A DNA stretch of 64,000 nucleotides from Holdemania sp. Marseille-P2844 (GCF_900120005.1 NZ_LT635452.1:453668-517667), one strand, 5' to 3'; shown: positions 17,022 to 26,252, counted from the first letter of the stretch. Program-made: numbers and translations. The notes: generated by a model not told the origin, from the letters alone.

Positions 17022-18125
17022 ATGGCGGAATTAATGAAAGCAAGAATCAACGCTGACTCGCTCGGCGAACTGGCACGCAGAATCAAAAAAAACCATTCTG
17101 CATTTGAGAGCGAAGCCTTTGTGAGCGAGATTCTGGATATGGACTGGGACACGCTGGAACTGAAAGCCCGGATCCGGAAGACGGCGCTGGCCTTGGGCAA
17201 ATATCTGCCTGCGGACTATTCGCAGGCGGTGACGATTCTGCGGCAGACCGCGGCGAATTATCCAGCGGACAGCGACGGGTTAATGTTGATGTGCTTGCCT
17301 GATTATGTCGAAGTATTCGGCCAGGCGGAAGCGGATTGGGAACAATCCATGGCGGCGTTGGAACAAATAACGTCGCTGGCTTCGGCGGAATTCGCCGTCC
17401 GCGCGTTCATCCTCCGCGACGAAAAGCGGATGATGGCGCAGATGGCGGTTTGGGCTGAGCACAAAAGCGAGCATGTGCGGCGGCTGGCCAGCGAGGGCTG
17501 CCGTCCGCAGCTGCCCTGGGGCCAGGCGTTAGCGAGCTTCAAGCAGAATCCGTTGCCGGTGCTGCGAATTCTCGAGCTGCTGAAAGCGGATCCCTCGCCG
17601 TATGTTCAGAAAAGCGTGGCGAACAACCTGAACGATATTTCCAAGACGCATCCCGAGCTTGTGCTGGAAACGGCGCGCCGCTGGCAGGGGCAGAACGCGA
17701 TCACAGACGCAATCCTCAAACATGGCTGCCGGACATTGCTGAAAAAGGGAAATCCGGAAGCGCTGGCGCTGTTTGGACTGGCGGAGAATGCCAGTGTAAA
17801 GACGGCGGAATTCACTGTGACGACGCCGGTCGTGCGAATTGGTGAAGATCTGGTTTTTTCCTTTGTGCTCAGCGCGGAAACCGACGTTCGGGTACGGCTG
17901 GAATATGCGGTTGACTACATGAAGGCCAAAGGAAAACACAGTCGGAAAAACTATAAAATATCCGAGCTTACCTTAAAGGCAGGCGAGAAACGAAAATATG
18001 TAAAAAAACAACACTTTGCCGACACAAGCGTCAGAAAACATTACCCGGGACGCCATTCGGTCACCCTGATCATCAACGGCTGTCCGCAGGGAACGCGCGA
18101 TTTTGAGGTCACAGCGGCAGAATAA
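17022..18125 (+). CDS. AlkC-like DNA alkylation repair glycosylase
   Basis: This 367-residue protein resembles AlkC of the AlkC/AlkD superfamily, HEAT-like-repeat DNA glycosylases that remove positively charged N-alkylated bases. Helical repeats cover residues 1-250 (ADYSQAVTILRQ, VRAFILRDEKRMMAQMAVWAEHKSEHVRRLASEGCRPQLPWG, SPYVQKSVANNLNDISKTHPELV). The C-terminal 100 residues read as a beta sandwich (VRIGEDLVFSFVLSAETDVRVRLEYAVDYMKAKG), like the Ig-like domain known in some AlkC proteins. AAAGGAG lies six bases before the ATG. The gene is followed by a long terminator. Confidence 0.85.
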   Translation: MAELMKARINADSLGELARRIKKNHSAFESEAFVSEILDMDWDTLELKARIRKTALALGKYLPADYSQAVTILRQTAANYPADSDGLMLMCLPDYVEVFGQAEADWEQSMAALEQITSLASAEFAVRAFILRDEKRMMAQMAVWAEHKSEHVRRLASEGCRPQLPWGQALASFKQNPLPVLRILELLKADPSPYVQKSVANNLNDISKTHPELVLETARRWQGQNAITDAILKHGCRTLLKKGNPEALALFGLAENASVKTAEFTVTTPVVRIGEDLVFSFVLSAETDVRVRLEYAVDYMKAKGKHSRKNYKISELTLKAGEKRKYVKKQHFADTSVRKHYPGRHSVTLIINGCPQGTRDFEVTAAE

Positions 18126-18195
18126 CCAAAACGTCTTTCCCGACCATTTTCCATTCAGGAGATCGCAGCAAGGTTGTCTGAGCAACAACGATAAA

Positions 18196-18256
18196 AAAAA
18201 CAGGAACAAGCTTCATCCGGGCCATAGCGGCGCAGATTTGGCTTGTTCCTGTTTTT
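18196..18256. terminator. Bidirectional terminator between AlkC-like and OYE-like genes
   Basis: A 16-bp perfect stem (AAAAACAGGAACAAGC with its complement at 18241-18256) surrounds a 29-base loop. It serves two convergent genes. Confidence 0.85.
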
Positions 18257-18341
18257 ATTTCATCTTCCTGAGCCGGTCAGATTTCAGAATGAACTGGAAT
18301 CAACCTCTATTCTGGCTCAGATTCATCAAAGAATTAGGCGC

Positions 18342-20558
18342 TTAGACGGCGCGGCCGGCGTCGTTGCCCGCATGGATCGCCTTGGCGATATTGAACGGAT
18401 TGGCACAGTCGCCGACGGCATAGGTTTCCGCTACGGTCAATCCTTCCAGCAGGCTGGTGTTCGGCAGCATGTCGGCGGCGTTGACGATCGCGTCGCAGGC
18501 GATTTCCATCTCCACGCCGGTTTCGGTCAGGATGACTGCTTTGTTCTGATTGACCGACTTCAATGAAGCCTGCGGCCAGGCGCTGAAGCCCAGCGAATAC
18601 AACGCCGTGGTCATCATTCGCATCGCGTGCTGCGATTGCTGCATATCCATTTCCGCGGCTGTATTCGGCGTGATCATCGTGACGTGCTTTTTGTGAACGG
18701 TCAGCCACAGAGCGGCGTCGAAGGCCTGGGCATTGGAGCCGTAGATGAGGACGTTTTCCCCCATTTCCGTAAACATGAACGATTCCATGTCGATCACCGG
18801 AGCACTGCCGTCGCCTTCCACCTGCAAAGTGTCGCGCAGCCCCCCGGCAGCCAGAATAACGGCATCCGGTGCTTCCGCGTTGATCTTGGCGGCGTCGACT
18901 TCCACGCCGGTTTCCACTTTGACGCCGGTGATTTCCAGCTGACGGATCAGATAGTTCTTGAAATCCTGCAAGTTTTCATGCGGACCCTTGACGGTATGTG
19001 CGAAATCCAGCAGGCCGCCCAGCGTCCCTTTCTTTTCATACAAGGTCACGTCGTGGCCGCGGGCTGCCGCAATCCGGGCCGCTTCCATTCCAGCCGGGCC
19101 GCCGCCGATCACCATGACTTTTTTCGCTTTTTCGATCGGCGGCAGTTCATACGCTGCAGGTCCGCCTTCACGCATGACGCGCTGGGTCAAAGCGTTGACG
19201 CGGCAATAGCCGGCCATTGCGTTGGCTTCGTTGCTTCCGATATGGCAATGCAGACAGCGGGTGCACGGCGCGATCTCATCAATCCGTCCCTCACGCAGCT
19301 TATTGACATATTCGGTATCGACGGTTAACGGCCGGGTCATCAGGAAGAAATCTGCCTTGCCGTCTTCCAGCGCCTGTTCGAAGAAATCCGGAGCGTGCGC
19401 CGGGTCCATGTAAGTGACGACGCCGCAGGGAATGCTGACGGCGGCCTTGTAGCGGGCCGCGACGTTCAGAAGCATGCCGGCGCCCTGCGTATCGCCGATC
19501 AGCTGGCCCTGCCAGTGCTTTTTGAAATCATACTGCGTGCCGAAGCCGGACGCGCCTTCGATGCCGTTTAAGATAAAGTACAGATCGCTGCCGAACTGCG
19601 CGACGTGATGACCCAGCGGACCTAAGCGCAAATGCATGGAATCCGCGCCGGCGGCCTCAAACAGCTTCGCGAAAGCGATGCCTTCCTCTACCGTCGTGAT
19701 TTTTGTGCGCGGCGTTGTGACCGCGTTGTCCAACGTCATTAACGTCGGATTGTTGGCGACGTTGTCGTTTTCCTCAATCGCGTCGATTAAGATCTGAACA
19801 TTGAAGTCCGCACCGCAGGCTTCCTTGATCTTGGCGATGCACTCCGTGACGAAACGGGCGCGGTTTTCCAGACTGGTGCAGCCATATTCGTCCGTGCGTA
19901 CGTTGTAGAAACGGGACAGGAAATGTTCGCCCATATTGAAGCCGGCGGCGTTGATTTCAAACGCTTTGAAGCCCAGCTGCTGCATGCCCTTGGCGATCTG
20001 CGCGCCGCGGTCTTCGATCGCCTGAATCTGTTCGACGCTCATTTCATTTTCCCCGGCGCCGAACTGCGCCCACTGATAGCCCAGGCTGGCGCCATACTTC
20101 GCACATTCCGCGACCAGCTTCTGACCGAAGGCCAGGGTTTCAGCGTCGTAGCCGCTGCCGTCGGCAGGAATTTCCAAAGCGGAAATCCCTTCCACATAAA
20201 TCATCTCAACGCCGCCCTTGGCGAAATTGATATAATATTGAAGCAGTTCATCCGTTAATCCGGCCAGATAGGTTGCGGATCCGGCTGCCGATTTGACCAT
20301 CCGGTGGCTGAGCTGAAGCGAGCCGATGGTCAGCGGCGAGAACAACGTTTTCAATTCTTTGGTGTTGCTGCGGTAGTCGTCGCGCTGCGGATTGAGATAA
20401 GCTGCGGCGATTTTGTCGTTTTCCGGAGCCGGCGAAGACGCAGGGGCATCGGGGGTTTTTTCATTTTCTGCCGAACAGCCGACTAATCCGGCTGCCATGA
20501 GGGTTAATGCGGTGGCGCCGCTTCCTTTTAAGAAGTCGCGTCTTGAAATTTTAACCAT
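18342..20558 (-). CDS. Tat-exported old-yellow-enzyme-type NADH:flavin oxidoreductase (lipoprotein)
   Basis: This 738-residue protein is built like 2,4-dienoyl-CoA reductase or bile-acid BaiCD enzymes: an N-terminal FMN-binding OYE barrel (LFSPLTIGSLQLSHRMVKSAAG), an Fe-S loop, then an FAD/NAD(P) domain (VMVIGGGPAGMEAARIAAARG near residue 475). Unlike those cytoplasmic enzymes it begins with a twin-arginine signal (RRDFLKG at 6-12) and a lipobox ending in Cys 28, so it should be exported folded and lipid-anchored. The Fe-S ligands read CTRCLHCH then YCRVN, a C-x2-C-x2-C spacing in place of the usual C-x2-C-x3-C. It is probably a reductase of unsaturated substrates used as external electron acceptors. 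A PucR-type regulator is divergent. Confidence 0.82.
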   Translation of the reverse strand: MVKISRRDFLKGSGATALTLMAAGLVGCSAENEKTPDAPASSPAPENDKIAAAYLNPQRDDYRSNTKELKTLFSPLTIGSLQLSHRMVKSAAGSATYLAGLTDELLQYYINFAKGGVEMIYVEGISALEIPADGSGYDAETLAFGQKLVAECAKYGASLGYQWAQFGAGENEMSVEQIQAIEDRGAQIAKGMQQLGFKAFEINAAGFNMGEHFLSRFYNVRTDEYGCTSLENRARFVTECIAKIKEACGADFNVQILIDAIEENDNVANNPTLMTLDNAVTTPRTKITTVEEGIAFAKLFEAAGADSMHLRLGPLGHHVAQFGSDLYFILNGIEGASGFGTQYDFKKHWQGQLIGDTQGAGMLLNVAARYKAAVSIPCGVVTYMDPAHAPDFFEQALEDGKADFFLMTRPLTVDTEYVNKLREGRIDEIAPCTRCLHCHIGSNEANAMAGYCRVNALTQRVMREGGPAAYELPPIEKAKKVMVIGGGPAGMEAARIAAARGHDVTLYEKKGTLGGLLDFAHTVKGPHENLQDFKNYLIRQLEITGVKVETGVEVDAAKINAEAPDAVILAAGGLRDTLQVEGDGSAPVIDMESFMFTEMGENVLIYGSNAQAFDAALWLTVHKKHVTMITPNTAAEMDMQQSQHAMRMMTTALYSLGFSAWPQASLKSVNQNKAVILTETGVEMEIACDAIVNAADMLPNTSLLEGLTVAETYAVGDCANPFNIAKAIHAGNDAGRAV

Positions 20559-20717
20559 AGGTATTGATCCTCCTCTTATGCTATAATTTTAACAAGGCAA
20601 TGGAACCGTATTCATCATCCGATTGCTAGATTATTCACAGAGTATTTCGTGCAAAATGCCGAAAAACCGGGAAATAAGGGGAAATCAGGCGGGACATCCG
20701 CTGAAAGGGGAGAATTA

Positions 20718-22214
20718 ATGATGCAGAGTCAGGCGTTGATCGCCGCTGTCGCAGGCGGTTATGCCATATCCATTCCGCGGGATTTGGGCGAAATGCCGAT
20801 CACCTGCTGTCAGCTGATCTTTGAGCTGCCGGCTGTGCTGACGCCCGCGACCTTGTATATCCAGGCTGAGCCGTTTGCGTTGGATCCTTCGGCCTATCCG
20901 CAATGCTTCTTTCTGTTGATGGAAGCCAGCGCGCCAGCCTTTAACGCCGCGGTTTATCATACCGGCAGCGCGCTGGATTTATACCAGACGCTCTCTGCGC
21001 TGCTGACCGACACCGACGTGTACGCGCAGGCGCTGTCCGCGCTGGGACGGGCGGCGAGTTCGGGCGAGGGCATTACTGCGCTGGTGAAAACCGCCTGTCA
21101 ATACATTCAGAATCCGATCCATGTTCTGGATAAAATGTTTTCCCTGATCTGTTCCTGGCCCGATGAACCCTGCGGCAATCCGGTTTACGATTATTTCCTG
21201 ATTCACAAGGAACCACATCCGGAATATCTGCGCCATGTCGAAACAGCGATCATGCGGTTCAGCCAGCACCATATCCGCTGCGCTCAGCTGGTCGATTACA
21301 ACAAAGAGCGGCTCAAGTTGATCAGCTGCTCGATCGGCGCTTTGCCGCATCTGTTAGGCGGCATTGAGGTATTGCAGCTGAACCGTCCGTTTACACAGAC
21401 CGACGTGCGTCTTGTCGATCAGCTCGCGCTGCTTTTACAGATCGAGCTGTTTAAAGCGAACAATGCGGCGGAAAAGGCGGATACGCAATTTGAACTGCTG
21501 ATTCAGGATATACTGCACGGCCGGTTTTTCCATCCCGAAATTCTGCGCTCGCGGCTGCAGGCGTTTCCGCACTTGCTGAACCGCAGCTTCTGCCTGTTGT
21601 TAAGCCAGATTCCAAAAAGCAAAACCTGCACGCTGAAATACTACAATGAGGAAATCAACCGCCGCGTGCAGGTCATTGAAAGTTTTCAATATCAGAACGA
21701 TCTGTATTTTCTGCTCGATCCGCAGGATTGGAACGAAGACCGGCAGGAAGCGCTGAATACGCTGGCGCTGCAATCCGAGACGTTGATGATCGTCAGCGAT
21801 CCGATCGAAACCCTCGCCAGCTGTCCGGTCGTCGTAGCGATGCTTCAGGGGGGATTGACGGTGACGGACGCCCTGAGCGGTCTGGTTGCTTTCCGCGATC
21901 TTTATTTTAAGACGCTGCTGCACACTCTGTCCTGTCACAGCGCGTTAGCGCTGCACGATTTTGTCCATCCTGGAATTCAGCGCTTAAAAGACTTTGATCA
22001 GACGCATCAGACAGATTTTCTGGCGACGTTTAAAACCTATCTGCAATCCCAGTGCAGTCCGACAAACACGGCCGCCGCACTGCATCTGCACCGCAACTCT
22101 CTGGCTTACCGGATTCAGAAAGCCCGCCAGATCAGCGGATTTGCCAGTGAGAATCCCAAGGATTGCCAGAATTTTCTGTTGTCGATCCAGATTGACGAAT
22201 ACCTCGGCCCATGA
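20718..22214 (+). CDS. PucR/CdaR-type transcriptional regulator
   Basis: This 498-residue regulator has the PucR C-terminal helix-turn-helix: LKTYLQSQCSPTNTAAALHLHRNSLAYRIQKARQI is the signature region (residues about 440-480). The N-terminal and middle parts would be the sensory and GGDEF-like linker regions of the family. I chose the ATG at 20718, preceded by AAGGGGAG, over an earlier in-frame start at 20649. It is divergent from the Tat-exported oxidoreductase and probably controls that gene in response to its substrate. Confidence 0.82.
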   Translation: MMQSQALIAAVAGGYAISIPRDLGEMPITCCQLIFELPAVLTPATLYIQAEPFALDPSAYPQCFFLLMEASAPAFNAAVYHTGSALDLYQTLSALLTDTDVYAQALSALGRAASSGEGITALVKTACQYIQNPIHVLDKMFSLICSWPDEPCGNPVYDYFLIHKEPHPEYLRHVETAIMRFSQHHIRCAQLVDYNKERLKLISCSIGALPHLLGGIEVLQLNRPFTQTDVRLVDQLALLLQIELFKANNAAEKADTQFELLIQDILHGRFFHPEILRSRLQAFPHLLNRSFCLLLSQIPKSKTCTLKYYNEEINRRVQVIESFQYQNDLYFLLDPQDWNEDRQEALNTLALQSETLMIVSDPIETLASCPVVVAMLQGGLTVTDALSGLVAFRDLYFKTLLHTLSCHSALALHDFVHPGIQRLKDFDQTHQTDFLATFKTYLQSQCSPTNTAAALHLHRNSLAYRIQKARQISGFASENPKDCQNFLLSIQIDEYLGP

Positions 22215-22396
22215 ATTTCAGCGCCGCTCAGCCTCTGCACGCCGGATTATCCCTGAGAAGTCAATCAGAATATTTTCCCGCTCTCTTCTTAATCTTAACG
22301 GACCGTTTCTTTTTCGATCCGCAAAGACGCTGATTTTGAAGCTTTCAGGGAATCTGCGGAAAGTCGGGAATTTTGATCGGCCGCGTGAACCTGTCT

Positions 22397-22424
22397 TTGA
22401 ATTTATCCGGTTCGATGGTAAAAT
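22397..22424 (+). promoter_or_regulatory. Promoter of the yhfZ regulator gene
   Basis: TTGAAT (22397-22402), 16-base spacer, TAAAAT (22419-22424), with TG one base upstream (extended -10). The 270 bases between the PucR gene and yhfZ show no other feature. Confidence 0.55.
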
Positions 22425-22484
22425 AACAGGAAAGAGAGCGCCGGCCGGTTTTGGCGCGCAAGGTTCAGCAAACGGAGATAAACT

Positions 22485-23408
22485 ATGATGTACTATGAAG
22501 ATTTAATGGGGAAAAATGCGATTGCGACGATTAAAGTATCCAAGGAACTGCTGAAATATTCAGTGGGAGAACGAATCCCGACGGTCAGCGAATTTGTGGA
22601 TTCATTAAGTCTGGCCCGCGGCACGGTTCAAAACGCGATCAAGACGCTGGTGGATCATGAAGCGGTGCGGATTGAATCCAAGGGCCATCTGGGTTCCTAT
22701 CTGGTGAAAAAGAACATGCGGGTGCTGCTGAAATTTGCAGGCGTGCGGATGTTGTTAGGCACGATGCCGCTGCCTTACAGCCGCCGTTATGAGGGACTGG
22801 CCTCCGGTTTGATCGCGTCGATGGAAAATAATTACGACCTGCCGATCAATCTTGCCTACATGCGCGGCTCCGTCAACCGCATCAGCATGGTTTTGCAGAA
22901 ACGTTACGACTTCGCGGTCGTTTCCCGATACGCCGCCAATTATTTCATCGAAAAATATCCGGATAAAATTGAGATCGTCGTCGGTTTCGGCGCAGGCTCT
23001 TATTTAAGCAATCACGTAATCATGTTCCATAATCCGAATATTCGGGAAATTCAGGACGGGATGAAGGTCGGCATTGATTCTGCCTCGATTGACCAGAAAG
23101 AGCTGACGCAGTTTGTCTGTCAGGGCAAAAACGTCGAATTTATTGAGATCGAATATTCGCGGATCATCGAGCGCGTGATTTCCGGCGATATCGACGCGAC
23201 GGTCATGAATATCGACGAAGCCAACGATAAACATGTCAAAATCCATACGAAATCAATCCAGCAGGTCAACAAAGACAACACCGAGGCCGTGCTGGTCGTT
23301 GCCCGAGAGAATGAAATTTCGACGCTGATCAAAGAACTGGTCGACGTGGAAACGGTGCTGAACATCCAGCGCCTGGTTCTGGAAGAAAAAATAACACCGA
23401 GCTATTAA
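22485..23408 (+). CDS. yhfZ: YhfZ-type transcriptional regulator of the yhf operon
   Basis: This 307-residue regulator has an N-terminal winged helix of GntR style (GERIPTVSEFVDSLSLARGTVQNAIKTLVDHEAVRIE, residues 27-63). Its C-terminal 220 residues look like a periplasmic-binding-protein-type ligand domain (GLASGLIASMENNYDLPINLAYMRG and FAVVSRYAANYFIEKYP). This matches YhfZ, encoded with the yhf cluster in E. coli. It lies directly upstream and in the same direction as the other yhf genes but has its own promoter, with a second promoter and candidate operators downstream. The ligand is unknown. Confidence 0.82.
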   Translation: MMYYEDLMGKNAIATIKVSKELLKYSVGERIPTVSEFVDSLSLARGTVQNAIKTLVDHEAVRIESKGHLGSYLVKKNMRVLLKFAGVRMLLGTMPLPYSRRYEGLASGLIASMENNYDLPINLAYMRGSVNRISMVLQKRYDFAVVSRYAANYFIEKYPDKIEIVVGFGAGSYLSNHVIMFHNPNIREIQDGMKVGIDSASIDQKELTQFVCQGKNVEFIEIEYSRIIERVISGDIDATVMNIDEANDKHVKIHTKSIQQVNKDNTEAVLVVARENEISTLIKELVDVETVLNIQRLVLEEKITPSY

Positions 23409-23506
23409 GCCGGTTTCGATCGTCTGTCAGATTCTGACGCGGACGAAAGAAACTGGTTTTTTTTATGTCTTGCACTGCTTTAAATCTCGGGAATCAGAAT
23501 GGAAAG

Positions 23507-23635
23507 GTGAGAAATTCAAGAAGAATTGAAAAACGACAGGAGTTGTCAAACGCTGAAGGCGACAGTGGAAAGGTAAGAAAAATCAATCGAACTTCAAAAT
23601 ACATAAAAATGTATTTTGCTTGTTGACTTTCTCAC
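23507..23635. promoter_or_regulatory. Inverted operator pair at the yhf operon promoter
   Basis: GTGAGAAATTCAAGAAG (23507-23523) recurs in inverted orientation at 23619-23635 as GTGAGAAAGTCAACAAG, 15 of 17 identical. The second copy overlaps the -35 box of the operon promoter. A third, weaker direct copy (GTAAGAAAAATCAA) lies at 23573. YhfZ is the likely binding protein, which is an inference from proximity. Confidence 0.6.
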
Positions 23636-23651
23636 TTGCTGGGGCTATACT
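23623..23651 (+). promoter_or_regulatory. Main yhf operon promoter
   Basis: TTGACT (23623-23628), 17-base spacer, TATACT (23646-23651), 41 bases ahead of the zinc-ribbon gene. Confidence 0.75.
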
Positions 23652-23692
23652 GAGTTTGTAAATACGGAATAGTGTATATTGGGTGGGATGAG

Positions 23693-24061
23693 ATGAAAAA
23701 AATCAAATGTTACCGATGTGGCAAGATCCATGAGGTTAGTGAGATGAAGCTGCGGAAGTCATGGGAATGCACGCATTGCCACGCGGTGATGGCGCTGGAT
23801 CCTGCGACACAGCGCAAACTGAAATACATCCGCATGTTGTTCGTCGCGGTCGTCGTCAGTCTGCTGATGTACGGCTGCAGCCGGCTGGGGACATTGACCA
23901 GCTATGTCGCGTTGATCGTCACCTGTTCGATTGCGATCGTGATCACGCAGTTTTCCGATCAGCTCTGTCTGGCGCTGACGGACAAGCTGTTCGGACTTCG
24001 GTACATGCCGGTGGAAACCGCGAAAAATGCGCCGGTAAAAAACAAAAAGAAAGGAAAATGA
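23693..24061 (+). CDS. Zinc-ribbon membrane protein of the yhf operon
   Basis: This 122-residue protein has an N-terminal CxxC pair of knuckles (YRCGKIHEV and WECTHCHAV) forming a rubredoxin-type zinc ribbon in residues 1-30. Two hydrophobic helices follow near residues 45-62 and 68-85, then a basic tail ending KNKKKGK. I chose the ATG at 23693 over a GTG at 23672. It is the first gene after the operon promoter and overlaps the next gene by four bases. The E. coli yhf operon has no such gene. The function is unknown; a membrane adaptor for the transporter is possible. Confidence 0.75.
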   Translation: MKKIKCYRCGKIHEVSEMKLRKSWECTHCHAVMALDPATQRKLKYIRMLFVAVVVSLLMYGCSRLGTLTSYVALIVTCSIAIVITQFSDQLCLALTDKLFGLRYMPVETAKNAPVKNKKKGK

Positions 24062-24441
24062 GGAGAATGGATTTTACGGAAAGATTGAATCTGTATCTGG
24101 AGGGCGGCATGATTCAGCCGGCCGACGTTGACGACATTCAGGCGATCATCGCGATGTTTGACCAGAAATATCACATTCAGCTTCAGGAGGAAAACGCCGA
24201 TACGTTTATCGCGCATCTGTGCGCGGCCTTTGGCCGCAATGCGACGGGGGAGAAAATCGAACCGCTGCCGCCGGAGGTGAAGGCGGAGCTGGAAGGGTTG
24301 GACAGCTATCCGCAATCGCTGCAGATGCTTCAGGATGTTATGGCGGCGACGCGCAATCATTTCAATCAAACCGAACAGGATTACGCGCTGCTTCACATAA
24401 ATAATTTAATCGCCCGGTTGGCAGAAGGCTGCGGCGATTAA
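24058..24441 (+). CDS. yhfY: YhfY-like PRD-domain protein
   Basis: This 127-residue protein is essentially one PTS-regulation (PRD) fold, as in YhfY of E. coli: RLNLYLEGGMIQPADVDDIQAIIAMFDQKYHIQL then ADTFIAHLCAAFGR and the C-terminal NQTEQDYALLHINNLIARL. The His in FIAHLCAAFGR is the place of the phosphorylatable His in PRDs. The start at 24058 has AAGAAAGGA ahead and overlaps the stop of the zinc-ribbon gene (ATGA). No DNA-binding domain is present, so it probably acts by protein contact inside the yhf system. Confidence 0.75.
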   Translation: MRRMDFTERLNLYLEGGMIQPADVDDIQAIIAMFDQKYHIQLQEENADTFIAHLCAAFGRNATGEKIEPLPPEVKAELEGLDSYPQSLQMLQDVMAATRNHFNQTEQDYALLHINNLIARLAEGCGD

Positions 24442-24476
24442 ATGAAGGGGAATCATGTTAGTAAGAGGAGGTAAAC

Positions 24477-25790
24477 ATGGAAGGAATCATTACTAATTTT
24501 GAATTTTCACTGCCGTTTCGCGCGATCGTTCTGATTGCGATCTGTGCCTGGGCAAGCCTGCTTTCGCACAAATGTATTTCCAACTTCAACGACGGCGCGC
24601 GGCCGGTTTTTCCGGAATTAATGGAAGGCCGGATGACGCGGGCGGAGTTTGCGGTCGTCGTTACCGGCATGGGTTTCGGCTGGGTTCTGGCCGGTTTCAG
24701 CCAGTGGCTGGGCACAGGCCTGATCGCCTGTCATCTGACGTTAATCGCTACCGACTGCCTGGGCGCCTGGTCGCCGAACAAGTGGGTCGCGTTAATCATC
24801 GGCGGTGCGTATGGCGCGCTGTGCGCCTTCGGCACCAGCTTTATCAATTCTGCATTCACAGCGCTGCCGTATAACTTCTTAAATGATTTGACACAGATCA
24901 GCTCCCCGGCGCTGCCGGTGTTCTGTATGTTCCCAGCGGTTGCGATCGCAAGCCAGTTCGGGGCTAAAAAGGGAATCACAACCGGTCTTATCGAAGCGAT
25001 CGTCTACATTTTCTGCACAGTGGTCGGCGCTGTCAATTTCGGTTCGATCTCCGTCAGCCTGTATCCGTACACCTTTGCGATGCTGGCCGGCATGATCTGC
25101 CTGCTTGTCTATTCCATTAATGGAAGCAAGAATGCGGAAAGCGTGGAAAATGATTCGGAAACCGAAAACCTGTTTACGAAGAATGCCAATCGGATTAAGA
25201 GCAACTGGGTTTATCTGTGCATCCAGGGCGCGCTGAACGCGTTGGGGATTCATGTTCTGGCTCAGGCTTATCAGCCGTATGTCCTGTCCTCAGCTGTCTT
25301 AGCGGGCAACATGGGCACGTTTGAACTGGCGATGATCGGCGTTATTATCGCGTTTATCCCATTGATCGTTTCCACGGCGCTGGCAACCGGCGTTTATCAG
25401 GCTGTCGGTCTGACGACGGTGATGCTGGTCGGCTGTCTGGCTCCGACCTGGTGGCTGGCTCCTGTCTTCGGCTTTGTTGCGGAATTTGTTGAAATTCAGC
25501 TGTTAGGCTTATTGGGCAAGGGGCTATCGAAGTTCCCGGAACTGTCCAAATGCGGCGATTATATCCGCGACGCGATGGTTTCCTGCATCGGTCTGGCGTT
25601 GGTTGCCGGTTCTTTCCTGGCGGCAAACGCAACCTGGGGTGCAGTCGGTCTTATGATCGTCGGTGGTTTCTTCGTCCTCAACGACGTCACCGGACAGCGG
25701 ATTCCGAAGTCGGCAGTCGGCCCGTTAGCGGCCGTTGCAGTCGGTATTCTGTACAACATCATGATCTTTCTTGGACTAGTCCTATTGTAA
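24477..25790 (+). CDS. yhfT: YhfT-family membrane transporter
   Basis: This 437-residue polytopic membrane protein has about eleven hydrophobic segments. Features matching YhfT are the early LLSHKCISNFNDGARPVFPELMEGRMTRAEFA block, the repeated gly-rich membrane segments, and the C-terminal GGFFVLNDVTGQRIPKSAVGPLAAVAVG. YhfT is a predicted transporter of unknown substrate. GTAAGAGGAGG stands ahead of the ATG. In the operon it is followed by the small YhfU protein and should import the compound that Php and the downstream enzymes process. Confidence 0.82.
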   Translation: MEGIITNFEFSLPFRAIVLIAICAWASLLSHKCISNFNDGARPVFPELMEGRMTRAEFAVVVTGMGFGWVLAGFSQWLGTGLIACHLTLIATDCLGAWSPNKWVALIIGGAYGALCAFGTSFINSAFTALPYNFLNDLTQISSPALPVFCMFPAVAIASQFGAKKGITTGLIEAIVYIFCTVVGAVNFGSISVSLYPYTFAMLAGMICLLVYSINGSKNAESVENDSETENLFTKNANRIKSNWVYLCIQGALNALGIHVLAQAYQPYVLSSAVLAGNMGTFELAMIGVIIAFIPLIVSTALATGVYQAVGLTTVMLVGCLAPTWWLAPVFGFVAEFVEIQLLGLLGKGLSKFPELSKCGDYIRDAMVSCIGLALVAGSFLAANATWGAVGLMIVGGFFVLNDVTGQRIPKSAVGPLAAVAVGILYNIMIFLGLVLL

Positions 25791-25814
25791 TGGAATGAAA
25801 GAGGAGAATTGCTT

Positions 25815-26195
25815 ATGTTAAAAATTGAATGCTGCGGATTAACCGCGTTACAAACGAAACAGATTATTGAGAAGAAATTCCCGGGGCTTGTTGAAGCTTC
25901 GCTGGATCCGGATATGATCGCGGCGCGGAAAGTGAAAAGCGGCGATGTGGATTTTTACTTGGGAAGCTGTATGACCGGAGGCGGCGGCTCGCTTGCGACG
26001 GCGATCATGGTTTTGGGCTATGGGAACTGTCTGACCGTTTCCAAACAAGGCAATTGTCCGAATGAAAAACAAATTCGTCATCTCATTTATTCAGGAAATC
26101 ATAAGGCGTTTGGCTATGTTAAAACTCATACTGAACAAGTAGTTCCGGCATTGGTGCAGGCTCTGATTGATAAATCTGAAGGAAAACCTGAATAG
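25815..26195 (+). CDS. yhfU: YhfU (DUF2620) small protein
   Basis: This 126-residue cytosolic protein matches YhfU/DUF2620. Key stretches are DVDFYLGSCMTGGGGSLATAIMVLGYGNCLTVSKQG and an N-terminal Cys pair (IECCG). GAGGAG lies eight bases ahead of the ATG at 25815. The family always accompanies YhfT and is proposed here, by context only, to be a subunit or partner of the transporter. It is followed at once by a terminator-like hairpin that splits the operon. Confidence 0.8.
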   Translation: MLKIECCGLTALQTKQIIEKKFPGLVEASLDPDMIAARKVKSGDVDFYLGSCMTGGGGSLATAIMVLGYGNCLTVSKQGNCPNEKQIRHLIYSGNHKAFGYVKTHTEQVVPALVQALIDKSEGKPE

Positions 26196-26208
26196 CGGGT
26201 ATTCATTT

Positions 26209-26238
26209 AGGGGCATCTTCGGATGCCTCTTTCTTTTT
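26209..26238 (+). terminator. Internal terminator/attenuator between yhfU and php
   Basis: A 9-bp stem, AGGGGCATC/GATGCCTCT, with a TTCG tetraloop is followed by TTCTTTTT. It lies inside the operon, with php starting only 15 bases later, so it probably lowers expression of the enzyme genes relative to the transporter genes. Confidence 0.75.
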
Positions 26239-26252
26239 AAGGAGGAAATTTC

